Notes: a model not told the origin generated them from the letters alone. A stretch of 64,000 nt of DNA from Glutamicibacter arilaitensis Re117 (GCF_000197735.1 NC_014550.1:2294001-2358000), one strand, 5' to 3'; numbered from the stretch's first letter, positions 33,975-41,472 are shown. Program-made: numbers and translations.

Positions 33975-34073
33975 TTACTTTTTCTTCTTCTTGGACTTGG
34001 TTGCTGATATCAGTCTCGCAAGGCCTCCGAGGAAGATTCCTAGTCCTGCTAGGAGTGCTCCAATTTGATCCAC
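33975..34073 (-). CDS. 32-residue hydrophobic peptide with poly-lysine tail
   Basis: GTG start behind a consensus AAAGGAGGT ribosome site. The sequence is one glycine-rich hydrophobic helix (IGALLAGLGIFLGGLARL) followed by ISATKSKKKKK. An inverted repeat, TACGCTCA/TGAGCGTA at 34103-34110/34128-34135, lies upstream. It could be a small membrane toxin, a leaderless bacteriocin or a holin-like peptide; nothing decides between these. Confidence 0.5.
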   Translation of the reverse strand: MDQIGALLAGLGIFLGGLARLISATKSKKKKK

Positions 34074-34102
34074 CCTGTACCTCCTTTCTGATATTAATTC
34101 TA

Positions 34103-34135
34103 TACGCTCAATCTGCAAAGTGCAAGCTGAGCGTA
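34103..34135. promoter_or_regulatory. Inverted repeat upstream of the 32-residue peptide
   Basis: Perfect 8-bp arms TACGCTCA and TGAGCGTA are separated by 17 bases, with a TATAGAAT-like -10 nearby on the minus strand. It is a candidate operator. Confidence 0.4.
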
Positions 34136-34215
34136 CGAATTTATCAGAAAAGTATGCGGTACACCTCGGCCCCATCCTCATTGCGAGGTGGGGCGCTTTC
34201 TGCATTTAAGTTCAG

Positions 34216-34740
34216 TCACGCGCAACTAGCATGGATTGCGGACTTGTTGTTTCGATCTACGGCGCGAGTCGTAGAATCGCCAACTGAAACCTCCACCAAT
34301 TTCAGAACCGGATTATCCCAACCGGCAGTGTCGAGAACATTCGCACCGAGTAATTCAAGGTCGCAATCAGTCCAACTTTGATCCTTGACTGTGATCGCTA
34401 GAACACCCTGTGTTGGCTGGCTCCACGACTTGATGTAATGGTGGGCAAGCTCTGGGTTGAACTCATCGAACGTAGATTTTGAATTGCCGTTCAATAGCAG
34501 ATTTATCATGTCGTCTGCCCATTCTTGCGCAGGATCAACGATCTTGTTTGGCGTGGGCGACGGCTTAGGTTTGGCAATCGCCTGAACAATCGGCGTACCA
34601 GCATTGGCTTCGGCGGTCAGCTTCGCGTCATTCTTCAACAGTGACGGGCTTGTCGCTGAAACGACGAGAACGGCCACGAGCGCCACTAGGACGACTAGCA
34701 CGGAGATGTTCCCTAGGATTCGCTTAGTTGAGCGCGACAC
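34216..34740 (-). CDS. Predicted exported/membrane-anchored protein (module 2)
   Basis: 174 residues starting at a GTG behind TTGGAGGAA. A basic N-terminus (SRSTKRILGN) precedes a single hydrophobic helix (ISVLVVLVALVAVLVVSATS), a Pro/Lys linker (KPKPSPTPNK) and a mixed alpha/beta domain. There is no lipobox, unlike the module 1 protein. It is downstream of the HTH and TM genes of module 2. Function unknown. Confidence 0.72.
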   Translation of the reverse strand: MSRSTKRILGNISVLVVLVALVAVLVVSATSPSLLKNDAKLTAEANAGTPIVQAIAKPKPSPTPNKIVDPAQEWADDMINLLLNGNSKSTFDEFNPELAHHYIKSWSQPTQGVLAITVKDQSWTDCDLELLGANVLDTAGWDNPVLKLVEVSVGDSTTRAVDRNNKSAIHASCA

Positions 34741-34788
34741 AATTCCTCCAAGTGATGGTTGCTACGAGTCTAACGATAATCCGCGACA

Positions 34789-35007
34789 TTATGAACTAGT
34801 TTTCCTCGGTCGCCCGCCGTGACCTGGGCGGGTAGCGTTCCAGGTGTCGATGGTTTCGGGCAACCAGCCCCGCGTATTGCGGGGCGCGTCGCCAATTTCC
34901 GCGTCATGCACGGGCAACCGCCCTTCGTCCGCATATTTCTTAGCGGTATGCGGAGAAATGCCGAAACGCTGAGCAACGCGATTCAATGACAGATACCGAA
35001 TGGTCAT
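34789..35007 (-). CDS. Small helix-turn-helix protein, copy 2
   Basis: 72 residues, paralogue of the protein at 33553-33771 (YLSLNRVAQRFGISPHTAKK, then RGWLPETIDTWNATRPGHGG). Substitutions cluster at the first helix and in the PDAE/VHDAE segment, so the two may have different targets. The ATG overlaps the membrane-protein stop by 4 bases, as in module 1. Confidence 0.8.
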   Translation of the reverse strand: MTIRYLSLNRVAQRFGISPHTAKKYADEGRLPVHDAEIGDAPRNTRGWLPETIDTWNATRPGHGGRPRKTSS

Positions 35008-35159
35008 GCGCGCTTCGCTTTCAACGCCCGAACAAGGAGTGTAGCGCCCACGGCAAGGGCTATGACACCTAGAGGGAACGATACCCACCACGGTTTAGGG
35101 ATGAAGAACGCGACCGCGCAAGCCGCCATGAACACTAGGGCTAATACTGTTTCTTTCAT
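35004..35159 (-). CDS. Small two-helix membrane protein (module 2)
   Basis: 51 residues: a first helix (VLALVFMAACAVAFFI), a short KPWWVSF turn, a second helix (GVIALAVGATLLV) and a basic tail RALKAKRA. It is the first gene of module 2. Its upstream region holds repeat copy B and the 31-bp palindrome, so regulation may start here. Confidence 0.65.
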   Translation of the reverse strand: MKETVLALVFMAACAVAFFIPKPWWVSFPLGVIALAVGATLLVRALKAKRA

Positions 35160-35181
35160 GTAGACCTCTCAACGGTTCCGG

Positions 35182-35248
35182 TTGCCCGGCAGGAAGGAAG
35201 CAAGCCGGGGCAACTATTGTGACTGTATCGGACACACCGGACACCTCG
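35182..35248 (+). repeat. Dispersed 67-bp repeat, copy B
   Basis: This is the partner of 32134-32200, about 75% identical and in the same orientation. It lies in the intergenic region between module 2 and the zinc-ribbon gene. Confidence 0.65.
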
Positions 35249-35274
35249 CATTATCCGTTACTGATTATTCACCC

Positions 35275-35377
35275 GTAACACTTATTTGAGCATTGCACTA
35301 AGCGTTACAAGTGACTCACTTGTAACGCTTACTGATCTATGCCATTATCTGTTACATGGAAGTCACTTGTAACACTT
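35275..35377. promoter_or_regulatory. Palindrome and half-site cluster before the zinc-ribbon gene
   Basis: A perfect 31-bp palindrome at 35300-35330 has 15-base arms AAGCGTTACAAGTGA around one central C. Further copies of its GTAACRCTT half lie at 35275-35283 and 35369-35377, the last extending to TCACTTGTAACACTT (35363-35377) and overlapping the first codons of the zinc-ribbon gene. The region separates divergent genes. It could be an operator array or an origin or partition site. Confidence 0.7.
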
Positions 35378-35676
35378 GCGGCAAGACATTCGCGGCCAAG
35401 CGCTCCGATGCTCGCTATTGCTCAGGACAATGCCGGACACGGGCGCACCGCGTGCGAAACTCCCCGGATGAACCTAAGCGGCCACGCGCTCCCCTGTCCA
35501 ATTTATTCAGGAACGCCGTGACGAATTCCCAGAGCAACGTCGAGCGCCTGGAACGCCTCGTCAATGACGACCGCTTCGCACGCAGCCGAACGGCACTCGC
35601 TGAGGTGAACAAGTCTCGTATTCGGTATCAAATCGAAGTCCTGCAAAAGATTCATGACCAGCTCGAAGGCAAATAG
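35356..35676 (+). CDS. Zinc-ribbon protein with helical C-terminus
   Basis: 106 residues. The N-terminal CNTCGKTFAAKRSDARYCSG is a CxxC...C zinc ribbon continuing to CRTRAHR, typical of small actinobacterial DNA-associated proteins. A long charged helix occupies about residues 58-104. The gene is divergent from module 2 and the last gene before attR. Repeats of the adjacent palindrome reach into its start, so autoregulation is plausible. Exact role unknown. Confidence 0.75.
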   Translation: MEVTCNTCGKTFAAKRSDARYCSGQCRTRAHRVRNSPDEPKRPRAPLSNLFRNAVTNSQSNVERLERLVNDDRFARSRTALAEVNKSRIRYQIEVLQKIHDQLEGK

Positions 35677-35681
35677 TTATC

Positions 35682-35700
35682 AGTCCGCAGACAGTCCGCA
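35682..35700 (+). repeat. Integrase arm-type site pair, right end
   Basis: AGTCCGCA at 35682-35689 and 35693-35700, 11 bp apart, is the same pair as at 25191-25209. It lies 109 bp before the right core, fitting a long attP arm. The interval 35701-35809 shows no gene. Confidence 0.7.
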
Positions 35701-35809
35701 AAAAGTTAGTTTTCGGTCGTTTTTGACCATTGCCAGCCAACAACAAAAATCCCGGAATCTCGCGGAAACTGGCACACTTCAACAATCGTCATTCAGCGTC
35801 TTTTAGAAC

Positions 35810-35826
35810 GAGCTCTACTACGGTTG
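35810..35826 (+). repeat. attR core (17-bp direct repeat)
   Basis: GAGCTCTACTACGGTTG is identical to 25144-25160. The sequence to its right reads T-TAA, which would complete the Cys codon and stop of an uninterrupted glnA1. Confidence 0.9.
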
Positions 35827-35925
35827 TTAATCAGCTAGCGGGAGAAGTTTCCGCGTAGTACGCAGAAAGTCCGCACAAGCTGCCAGAACATTGTTCTTGG
35901 CAAGCTTGTGCGGACTTTTCTATTT
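35827..35925 (-). pseudogene. Decayed left end of a second, related integrative element (int 3' remnant)
   Basis: Beyond attR the sequence mirrors the left end of the element. An arm-type pair AGTACGCA/AGTCCGCA lies 30 bp from the core (35857-35875), the same distance as at the left end. On the minus strand, about 24 codons read KNNVLAACADFLRTTR, aligning with SNALATRADSLRTKR at the end of the intact integrase. The similarity fades beyond about 35925. This indicates an earlier related insertion at the same site, since deleted. Confidence 0.75.
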
Positions 35926-35928
35926 CAG
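35866..35928 (+). terminator. Strong rho-independent terminator beyond attR
   Basis: A perfect 16-bp stem (AAAGTCCGCACAAGCT with its complement at 35903-35918), extended by imperfect inner pairs, is followed by TTTTCTATTT. It would terminate glnA1 if the element excised. Confidence 0.8.
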
Positions 35929-35984
35929 CCAGCGAGGCACGGGCAACCAAGGCCGCAGTAGGCGCTCGGTCCCCTAAGCAACGG

Positions 35985-36455
35985 CTAATATTCCTGCTTG
36001 TCGTCCTTCGCTTCCCAAAGTTCGAAGGCGCGAATCGCACCGGAATCCTCAACTCGGGTAAAAGGTATTTTCCGCGCGCTCATTGGAAGCTCGAGCTCGT
36101 TGTAAATGAAATCATCATCGAAACCGATGGCGGCGGCTTCTTCACGATTATTGGCGAAGTAGACGTGCTTGAAGCGGGACCAATAGATGGCTCCCAAGCA
36201 CATGGGACACGGTTCGCAACTGGTGTACAGCTCGCACTCGGACAGGTCAAAACTGCCCAACACCTGTCCTGCGGCACGGATGGCATTGATCTCCGCATGC
36301 GCCGTGGGATCCATCGAACCGACCACCGAGTTACAGGCGGCGGAAATGACCTTGCCCTCCAGAACAACCACGGCACCGAATGGTCCGCTGTCATCAGCTT
36401 CCAAGGCCAAGAGGGATTGATCAATGGCCGCCTGCATCAGCTGCGGGTCAAACAT
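35985..36455 (-). CDS. guaD: Guanine deaminase (nucleoside deaminase fold)
   Basis: 156 residues with the CDA-fold zinc sites DPTAHAEINAIR and YTSCEPCPMCLGAIYWSRFK and a C-terminus GFDDDFIYNEL...KQEY. The last features match Bacillus subtilis GuaD closely rather than tRNA adenosine deaminase TadA. It converts guanine to xanthine for purine salvage and nitrogen recovery, which suits its position among nitrogen genes. It is convergent with the glnA1/element side. Confidence 0.85.
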   Translation of the reverse strand: MFDPQLMQAAIDQSLLALEADDSGPFGAVVVLEGKVISAACNSVVGSMDPTAHAEINAIRAAGQVLGSFDLSECELYTSCEPCPMCLGAIYWSRFKHVYFANNREEAAAIGFDDDFIYNELELPMSARKIPFTRVEDSGAIRAFELWEAKDDKQEY

Positions 36456-36561
36456 CGTAGGAACTCCCCTGCACTAGTACTACGCGTAACGGTGACACGA
36501 TCCACCATAGTCTCCCATCATGGACTCTGGCAGGGATGGGCGGAAGAATCCCGGGTGCCGA

Positions 36562-37044
36562 TCAGGGCTTGAGTGCCCGCAGGTAACGCCACCGGGTGAC
36601 CCACTGAGCCGCGATCAGCAGCCAGAAGACTCGCCGCCAGGACGGAACATCAGAGGGTTCGGTCACCGACCTGACACGCAGGAAAACCAGCTGCCCTACG
36701 CGTTCGAGAATGAAAGCTTCCACGCCCTGGACGGGGTGCCCTGGCAGTGTCCGGTAGGAAAAGCCCACCCAGTGTTCTTCTTCTGCGACTTCCATGACTT
36801 CCACCGGTTCCACCACGCGCAGCAGGCCAGCACCGATGGTGATCACGGGTTGCTGGCCGGCAACAGCGGGCACCTGCGGATCGATCTTGAATCCGCTACG
36901 GGTCTTCACTTCCCAATTGAGCAAGGCAGCGCTGGCCTCGTTCCACAGCTGTGCGCTCGCACCCAAGAGCACTCGGCGCTCCCACGGCCGGCACGAGGAA
37001 GCCAGCGGACGCCAGGAGCGCACCAGCAGCGCTTCAACGGTCAT
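36562..37044 (-). CDS. DUF1990 family protein
   Basis: 160 residues matching the DUF1990 pattern (VITIGAGLLRVVEPVEVMEV, then FSYRTLPGHPVQGVEAFILE). It lies 8 bases downstream of glnE on the same strand and is probably co-transcribed. No membrane anchor or signal peptide is evident, and its function is unknown. Confidence 0.8.
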   Translation of the reverse strand: MTVEALLVRSWRPLASSCRPWERRVLLGASAQLWNEASAALLNWEVKTRSGFKIDPQVPAVAGQQPVITIGAGLLRVVEPVEVMEVAEEEHWVGFSYRTLPGHPVQGVEAFILERVGQLVFLRVRSVTEPSDVPSWRRVFWLLIAAQWVTRWRYLRALKP

Positions 37045-37052
37045 GCTGCTGC

Positions 37053-40000
37053 CTAATCCTCAAAGCCGTAGAACAGCACTTCGAAGATGGCGCGTGCATG
37101 GCGGGTGGCGCGCAGGTAGTCTTCTTCCAATTCCGCGCCGAAGTGCGGTTCGTAGCCGCACCAACGGGCAACGGCTTCCATATCGCGCGCCGAGCTGGGC
37201 AGCACGTCGCTGGAGCGGCCGGAGGTAATGATTTCCGCGCTGCGGATCTGCGTGGCAAGCCGCCATGTATCTGCCAGCTGTTCGCTATCCTCTTGGCTGA
37301 TCAATTCCAAGGCGGCCAGCTCTTCCAAGGCCTGTAGCGTCGAGGTGGTGCGCAGGGATTCATGCTTCCAGGCGTATTGCAGCTGGAAGAACTGCACCAG
37401 CCATTCGATGTCTGAGAGCGAACCGCGCCCGAGCTTCAAATGCCGATTAGGATCAGCACCGCGCGGCAGGCGTTCGGATTCAACCCGGGCCTTGATCTTG
37501 CGGATCTCTCGGATTTCAGTCTCTTCCAAACCCTTGCCGTAGCGCACCGGCTTGATCAATTCCATGAATTCACCGGCCAGCTGGTCGTCGCCGGCAAATG
37601 GGCGTGCGCGTTGCAAGGCTTGGCGTTCCCACACTTCGACCCAGCGCTGGTAATACGTGGCGTAGGCATCAAGTGAGCGAACCAGCATTCCCTGGCGCCC
37701 TTCGGGGCGCAGGTCCGAGTCCACCTTCAGTTTCACCTCGGCTGGAATTGCCGGCTTCAACGGTTTCGCGGTCCACGACACCAGATCTGTCACGACGCGC
37801 AGCGCCTGCTCTTGGGCGGCTTGGGCGGTGGCTCCTGGCACCGGACGCTGCACGAAGAGGACATCGGCATCGGACCCGTAGCCGATCTCCCGGCCACCTT
37901 GCCGGCCCATCGCGATGACTGCAATGACCGCGTGCTCTCCATGCTTGGCCTGATCGGCAGCCAGAAGGACCTTGAGCACCCCGTCAACCATGGCCGCATC
38001 GATATTCGACAGCGCTACACCGACTTCATCCACGGTCAGCAGCCGCGCACCGTCAGCCAATGCCACGCGCAAGAACTCACGGCGGCGCACCATGCGGATC
38101 ATCCGGATTGCCGCTTCAGGCTGCTTCGCGCGATGAATGATCGAGGTGTTCTGCTGCAGTAGGTTTTCGAATGTCTGTGGCGCCAAGGAGGCGTCAGAGC
38201 CCAGCCAGGCGGCCGCAGCAGGTTCATTGGCCAGCAGATCGGTCAGGAAGCGCGTATTGGACAGCAGATGGCTCAGGCGCTCGGCCGCGGCGTTGGTATC
38301 GCGCAGCATGCCCAGGAACCAATGCGATTTGCCCAGTGCTTCGCTCAGTCGCCGGAATCCCAGCAGACCAGCATCCGGATCCACTCCACGGGCAAACCAG
38401 TCCAAGAGCACCGGTAAGAGCTGCCGTTGCAATGAGGCGCTGCGTGAGACTCCGCCAGTCAACGCCTCGATATGGCGCATCGCGGCCTTCGGGTCCAGAT
38501 AGCCCAACGCACGCAGTCGTGCTTGCGCGGATTCCGCGGTGAGCTTCACGTCGTCGGTTGAAAGGTTGGAACTGCTCACCAGCAGCGGGCGGTAGAAAAT
38601 ACGCTCGTGCAGCGAACGCACCATGCGCTTGGTTTCGTTCCAGCGGCGCATCAGCTTCTCCGGGCTGCTCGACTGAAGGTCGCCGGCTCCGCGAATGGCA
38701 CGTGCCAGCACACGCTGAGCGCTTTCCACTCGGGGCATCAGATGGGTCCGGCGCAATTGGCTCAGCTGGATACGATGTTCCAGCAGGCGCAGGAAACGAT
38801 AGGAATCATCAAAATTCGTGGCGTCATCCCGGCCGATATAGCCGATGTCGCTCATCGCTTGAATGGCCAAGGTGGTGGTGGGCACCTGGATGGCCGGATC
38901 AACGCGGCCGTGGACCAGCTGCAGCAGCTGGACGGTGAATTCGACATCGCGCAATCCGCCGGGGCCCAGTTTAATTTGCCAGGCCACATCTTGCTTATCG
39001 ATGTTGTCGCTGACCCGTCGGCGCATGGCCTGGACGGATTCGACAAACCCTTCGCGTTCCGAGCTGGACCACACCAGCGGAGCGACCATCCGCTCGTAGG
39101 AGCGTCCCAGTTCCTTATCGCCGGCGATTGCACGGGCTTTGAGCAAGGCTTGGAATTCCCACGAATGCGCCCACCGTCGGTAGTACGCCTCATGGGAGGA
39201 AAGCGTGCGGGTCAGGGCCCCGTCCTTGCCCTCGGGACGCAGGTTCGCATCGACTTCCCAGAGCATTGGTTCTGGGCCTGGCACCATCAGTGCGCGCGCG
39301 GTATTGCCGCAGATGACTGTGGCAATAGCCGCCGCCAGGTCTTCGTCAATGCTCGGGGCAGAGTCATGGACGTAAATGACGTCGACGTCGGAGATGTAGT
39401 TCAGTTCCCGAGCGCCGCACTTGCCCATGCCGATCACGGTGATCTTCACCCGGTCAACGTCTTCGGCGTCGTACTGCTCGGCTGCTTCTGCCCGGGCAAT
39501 AGCCAACGCGCCTTCCAACGCAGCGCCAGCCATGTCGGCTAATTCGGCGGCCACCTTGGGCAGTATGCGTTGCGGTTGGGTGGATCCCAAGTCCCGGTGC
39601 GCCAAGGAGAGCAGGGCTTTGCGGTACGCGGTACGCAAGCGCTGGCGAGCTTCAGCTCCGGTATAGGCCGAGACCCAATGCCCGCCGTCGCTTTGCGTGG
39701 CGTCGATGGATGCCAGCAGGTCCTGTACCAGTTGCTCGGCGGAGACTTGCACAAATTCACCGGAAGGTGCCTTGCGGACAATATCCAGCGCCTCGGGGCA
39801 GCGGATGAGGAACTCACCGAGCGCAGAAGAGCTGCCCAAGAGCCTGCCCAGGCCTTGGCAGCTGTCCGGATCCATGAAGATGTCGATGACTTTGGGATGG
39901 CGGTCAGCCAGCCTCAAGGCCAGCAGCAAGGCCTGGTCCGGGTCCGGCGCATGCGCCATCTTGCTCACGACCAGGTTGGGATCTATCTTGGACAGTTCCT

Positions 40001-40079
40001 CGGCCTGGAGGAAATTCTTGGCCCGTTCGATATCGCTGAAGCCAGCGTTGATCAGTGCTCGTGAGGGTACTTCCGGCAT
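37053..40079 (-). CDS. glnE: Glutamine synthetase adenylyltransferase / adenylyl-removing enzyme
   Basis: The bifunctional GlnE, about 1008 residues, adenylylates and deadenylylates GlnA1 (Tyr402 in DLYELP). Two nucleotidyltransferase domains are visible: IGMGKCGARELNYISDVDVI in the N-terminal half and AMGRQGGREIGYGSDADVLF in the C-terminal half. GlnD-like linker helices lie between, with MRRRVSDN and RPEGKDGALTRT regions. I chose the ATG at 40079 (MPEVPSRAL); the frame is open to 40106. It lies directly downstream of glnA2 and sits about 12 kb from glnA1 because of the inserted element. Confidence 0.95.
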   Translation of the reverse strand: MPEVPSRALINAGFSDIERAKNFLQAEELSKIDPNLVVSKMAHAPDPDQALLLALRLADRHPKVIDIFMDPDSCQGLGRLLGSSSALGEFLIRCPEALDIVRKAPSGEFVQVSAEQLVQDLLASIDATQSDGGHWVSAYTGAEARQRLRTAYRKALLSLAHRDLGSTQPQRILPKVAAELADMAGAALEGALAIARAEAAEQYDAEDVDRVKITVIGMGKCGARELNYISDVDVIYVHDSAPSIDEDLAAAIATVICGNTARALMVPGPEPMLWEVDANLRPEGKDGALTRTLSSHEAYYRRWAHSWEFQALLKARAIAGDKELGRSYERMVAPLVWSSSEREGFVESVQAMRRRVSDNIDKQDVAWQIKLGPGGLRDVEFTVQLLQLVHGRVDPAIQVPTTTLAIQAMSDIGYIGRDDATNFDDSYRFLRLLEHRIQLSQLRRTHLMPRVESAQRVLARAIRGAGDLQSSSPEKLMRRWNETKRMVRSLHERIFYRPLLVSSSNLSTDDVKLTAESAQARLRALGYLDPKAAMRHIEALTGGVSRSASLQRQLLPVLLDWFARGVDPDAGLLGFRRLSEALGKSHWFLGMLRDTNAAAERLSHLLSNTRFLTDLLANEPAAAAWLGSDASLAPQTFENLLQQNTSIIHRAKQPEAAIRMIRMVRRREFLRVALADGARLLTVDEVGVALSNIDAAMVDGVLKVLLAADQAKHGEHAVIAVIAMGRQGGREIGYGSDADVLFVQRPVPGATAQAAQEQALRVVTDLVSWTAKPLKPAIPAEVKLKVDSDLRPEGRQGMLVRSLDAYATYYQRWVEVWERQALQRARPFAGDDQLAGEFMELIKPVRYGKGLEETEIREIRKIKARVESERLPRGADPNRHLKLGRGSLSDIEWLVQFFQLQYAWKHESLRTTSTLQALEELAALELISQEDSEQLADTWRLATQIRSAEIITSGRSSDVLPSSARDMEAVARWCGYEPHFGAELEEDYLRATRHARAIFEVLFYGFED

Positions 40080-40131
40080 GGTGTTTCGTGTTCTCCCACA
40101 TGTCACCGCGCAGCTTCACGCGGTGAAGTCT

Positions 40132-41472
40132 CTAGAGGATTCCCAAATATTTGTTCAGCTCGTACGGGGTGATGACCTGGCGGTATTCTTCCCATTCGGT
40201 GCGCTTGTTCGACAGGAAGGAGTTGAAGACCTGCTCGCCGAGGATTTCGGCCATCAGCTCTGACTCTTCCATGGCACGCAAGGCATCATGCAGGCTGCCC
40301 GGCAGCGGAACGTGGCCCGACGCGCGGCGCTCCGCGGTGGACAGGCTCCAGACATCATCCTCGGTGGGCTCTTCGAGTTCGTAGCCTTCGCGGATGCCCT
40401 TGAGCCCGGCACCCAGCAGGACTGCGTAGGCCAGGTAAGGGTTGGCTGCCGAGTCGATGCCGCGGTATTCCACGCGGGCGGACTGGCCCTTGCCCGGCTT
40501 GTACAGCGGTACGCGTACCAGTGCAGAACGGTTGTTGTGCCCCCACGAGCGGTGGCTTGGCGCTTCACCGCCGCCCCACAGGCGCTTGTAGGAGTTCACG
40601 TACTGGTTGGTGATGGCAGTCATTTCCGGCGCGTGGTGCAAGATGCCGGCGATGAATGAGCGGGCCACGTCCGAGAGCTGGTATTCACGCCCGGCTTCGA
40701 AGAACGCATTCGCGTCGCCTTCGAACAAGGAGAAGTGCGTGTGCATGCCGCTGCCTGGCTGATCGCTGAAAGGCTTGGGCATGAAGGTTGCATGGATGCC
40801 CTTCTGCATCGCCATCTCCTTGATGACGGTACGGAAGGTCATGATGTTGTCGGCGGTCTGCAACGCATCTGCGTAGCGCAGATCTATTTCGTTTTGTCCC
40901 GGACCGGTTTCGTGATGGGAGAACTCCACCGAAATGCCCAAGGCTTCCAAGGTGGTCACCGAGGCCCGGCGGAAGTCCTGGCCCACGCCATCTGGCACGT
41001 GATCGAAGTAGCCGCCGTTGTCGATCGGCTGAGGGCGCCCATTGGCGTCCAGCTGATCGTTTTGCAGCAAATAGAATTCGATCTCCGGATGGGTGTAGCA
41101 GGTGAAGCCCATATTCGATGCTTCGGTCAGCTGGCGCTTGAGCACCTGGCGCGGATCGGCATTCGAAGGCTGGCCTTCGGGGGTGAGGATGTCGCAGAAC
41201 ATGCGGGAAGTCGGTTCGACTTCTCCACGCCACGGAAGGATCTGGAAGGTGGAAGGATCTGGCTGAAGCAGCATGTCAGATTCGGAGATCCGGGAAAGCC
41301 CGTCAATGGATGAGCCGTCAAAGCCCAGACCTTCTTCGAAAGCGTCCTCGACTTCAGCAGGAGCCAACGCCACTGACTTCAGCGAACCAACGACGTCAGT
41401 AAACCACATGCGCACAAACCGAACGTCGCGTTCTTCAATGGTGCGCAGTACAAATTCCTGCTGACGATCCAT
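40132..41472 (-). CDS. glnA2: Glutamine synthetase, type I alpha-like (GlnA2)
   Basis: 446 residues from the ATG at 41472 (MDRQQEFVLRT) behind AAAGGTGGTGG. It has the GS-I core (FDGSSIDGLSRISESDM, EIEFYLL, VEFSHHETGPGQNEIDLRY, GSGMHTHFSLF), but the position of the adenylylation tyrosine reads DVWSLS instead of DLYELP. The 25-residue insertion typical of the beta subtype is absent. GlnE is therefore unlikely to modify it, and its physiological role may differ from GlnA1. It is followed by glnE. Confidence 0.92.
   Translation of the reverse strand: MDRQQEFVLRTIEERDVRFVRMWFTDVVGSLKSVALAPAEVEDAFEEGLGFDGSSIDGLSRISESDMLLQPDPSTFQILPWRGEVEPTSRMFCDILTPEGQPSNADPRQVLKRQLTEASNMGFTCYTHPEIEFYLLQNDQLDANGRPQPIDNGGYFDHVPDGVGQDFRRASVTTLEALGISVEFSHHETGPGQNEIDLRYADALQTADNIMTFRTVIKEMAMQKGIHATFMPKPFSDQPGSGMHTHFSLFEGDANAFFEAGREYQLSDVARSFIAGILHHAPEMTAITNQYVNSYKRLWGGGEAPSHRSWGHNNRSALVRVPLYKPGKGQSARVEYRGIDSAANPYLAYAVLLGAGLKGIREGYELEEPTEDDVWSLSTAERRASGHVPLPGSLHDALRAMEESELMAEILGEQVFNSFLSNKRTEWEEYRQVITPYELNKYLGIL

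Larger units (their letters stand above)
25144..35826. mobile_element. Integrative element of ~10.7 kb inserted in the glnA1 3' end (satellite- or plasmid-like)
   Basis: The element is bounded by a 17-bp direct repeat, GAGCTCTACTACGGTTG, at 25144-25160 and 35810-35826. The integrase gene sits next to the left repeat with its 3' end facing glnA. Gene order: int and XRE repressor leftward; xis-like, small proteins and an initiator with internal iterons rightward; then a split gene with an IS3 inside, a peptidoglycan-binding-like protein, two leftward TM/HTH/exported modules and a zinc-ribbon protein. I recognise no structural, packaging, lysis or conjugation genes. It could be a phage satellite, a reduced prophage or an integrative plasmid. 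Confidence 0.9.

Noticed and set aside
25144..35826. The element considered as a complete prophage
   Set aside because: There are no recognisable capsid, portal, terminase or tail genes, and the size is too small.
35831..36052. A 73-codon minus-strand frame between attR and the deaminase
   Set aside because: It is not in the frame of the integrase remnant and has no family match; the homology is in another frame.
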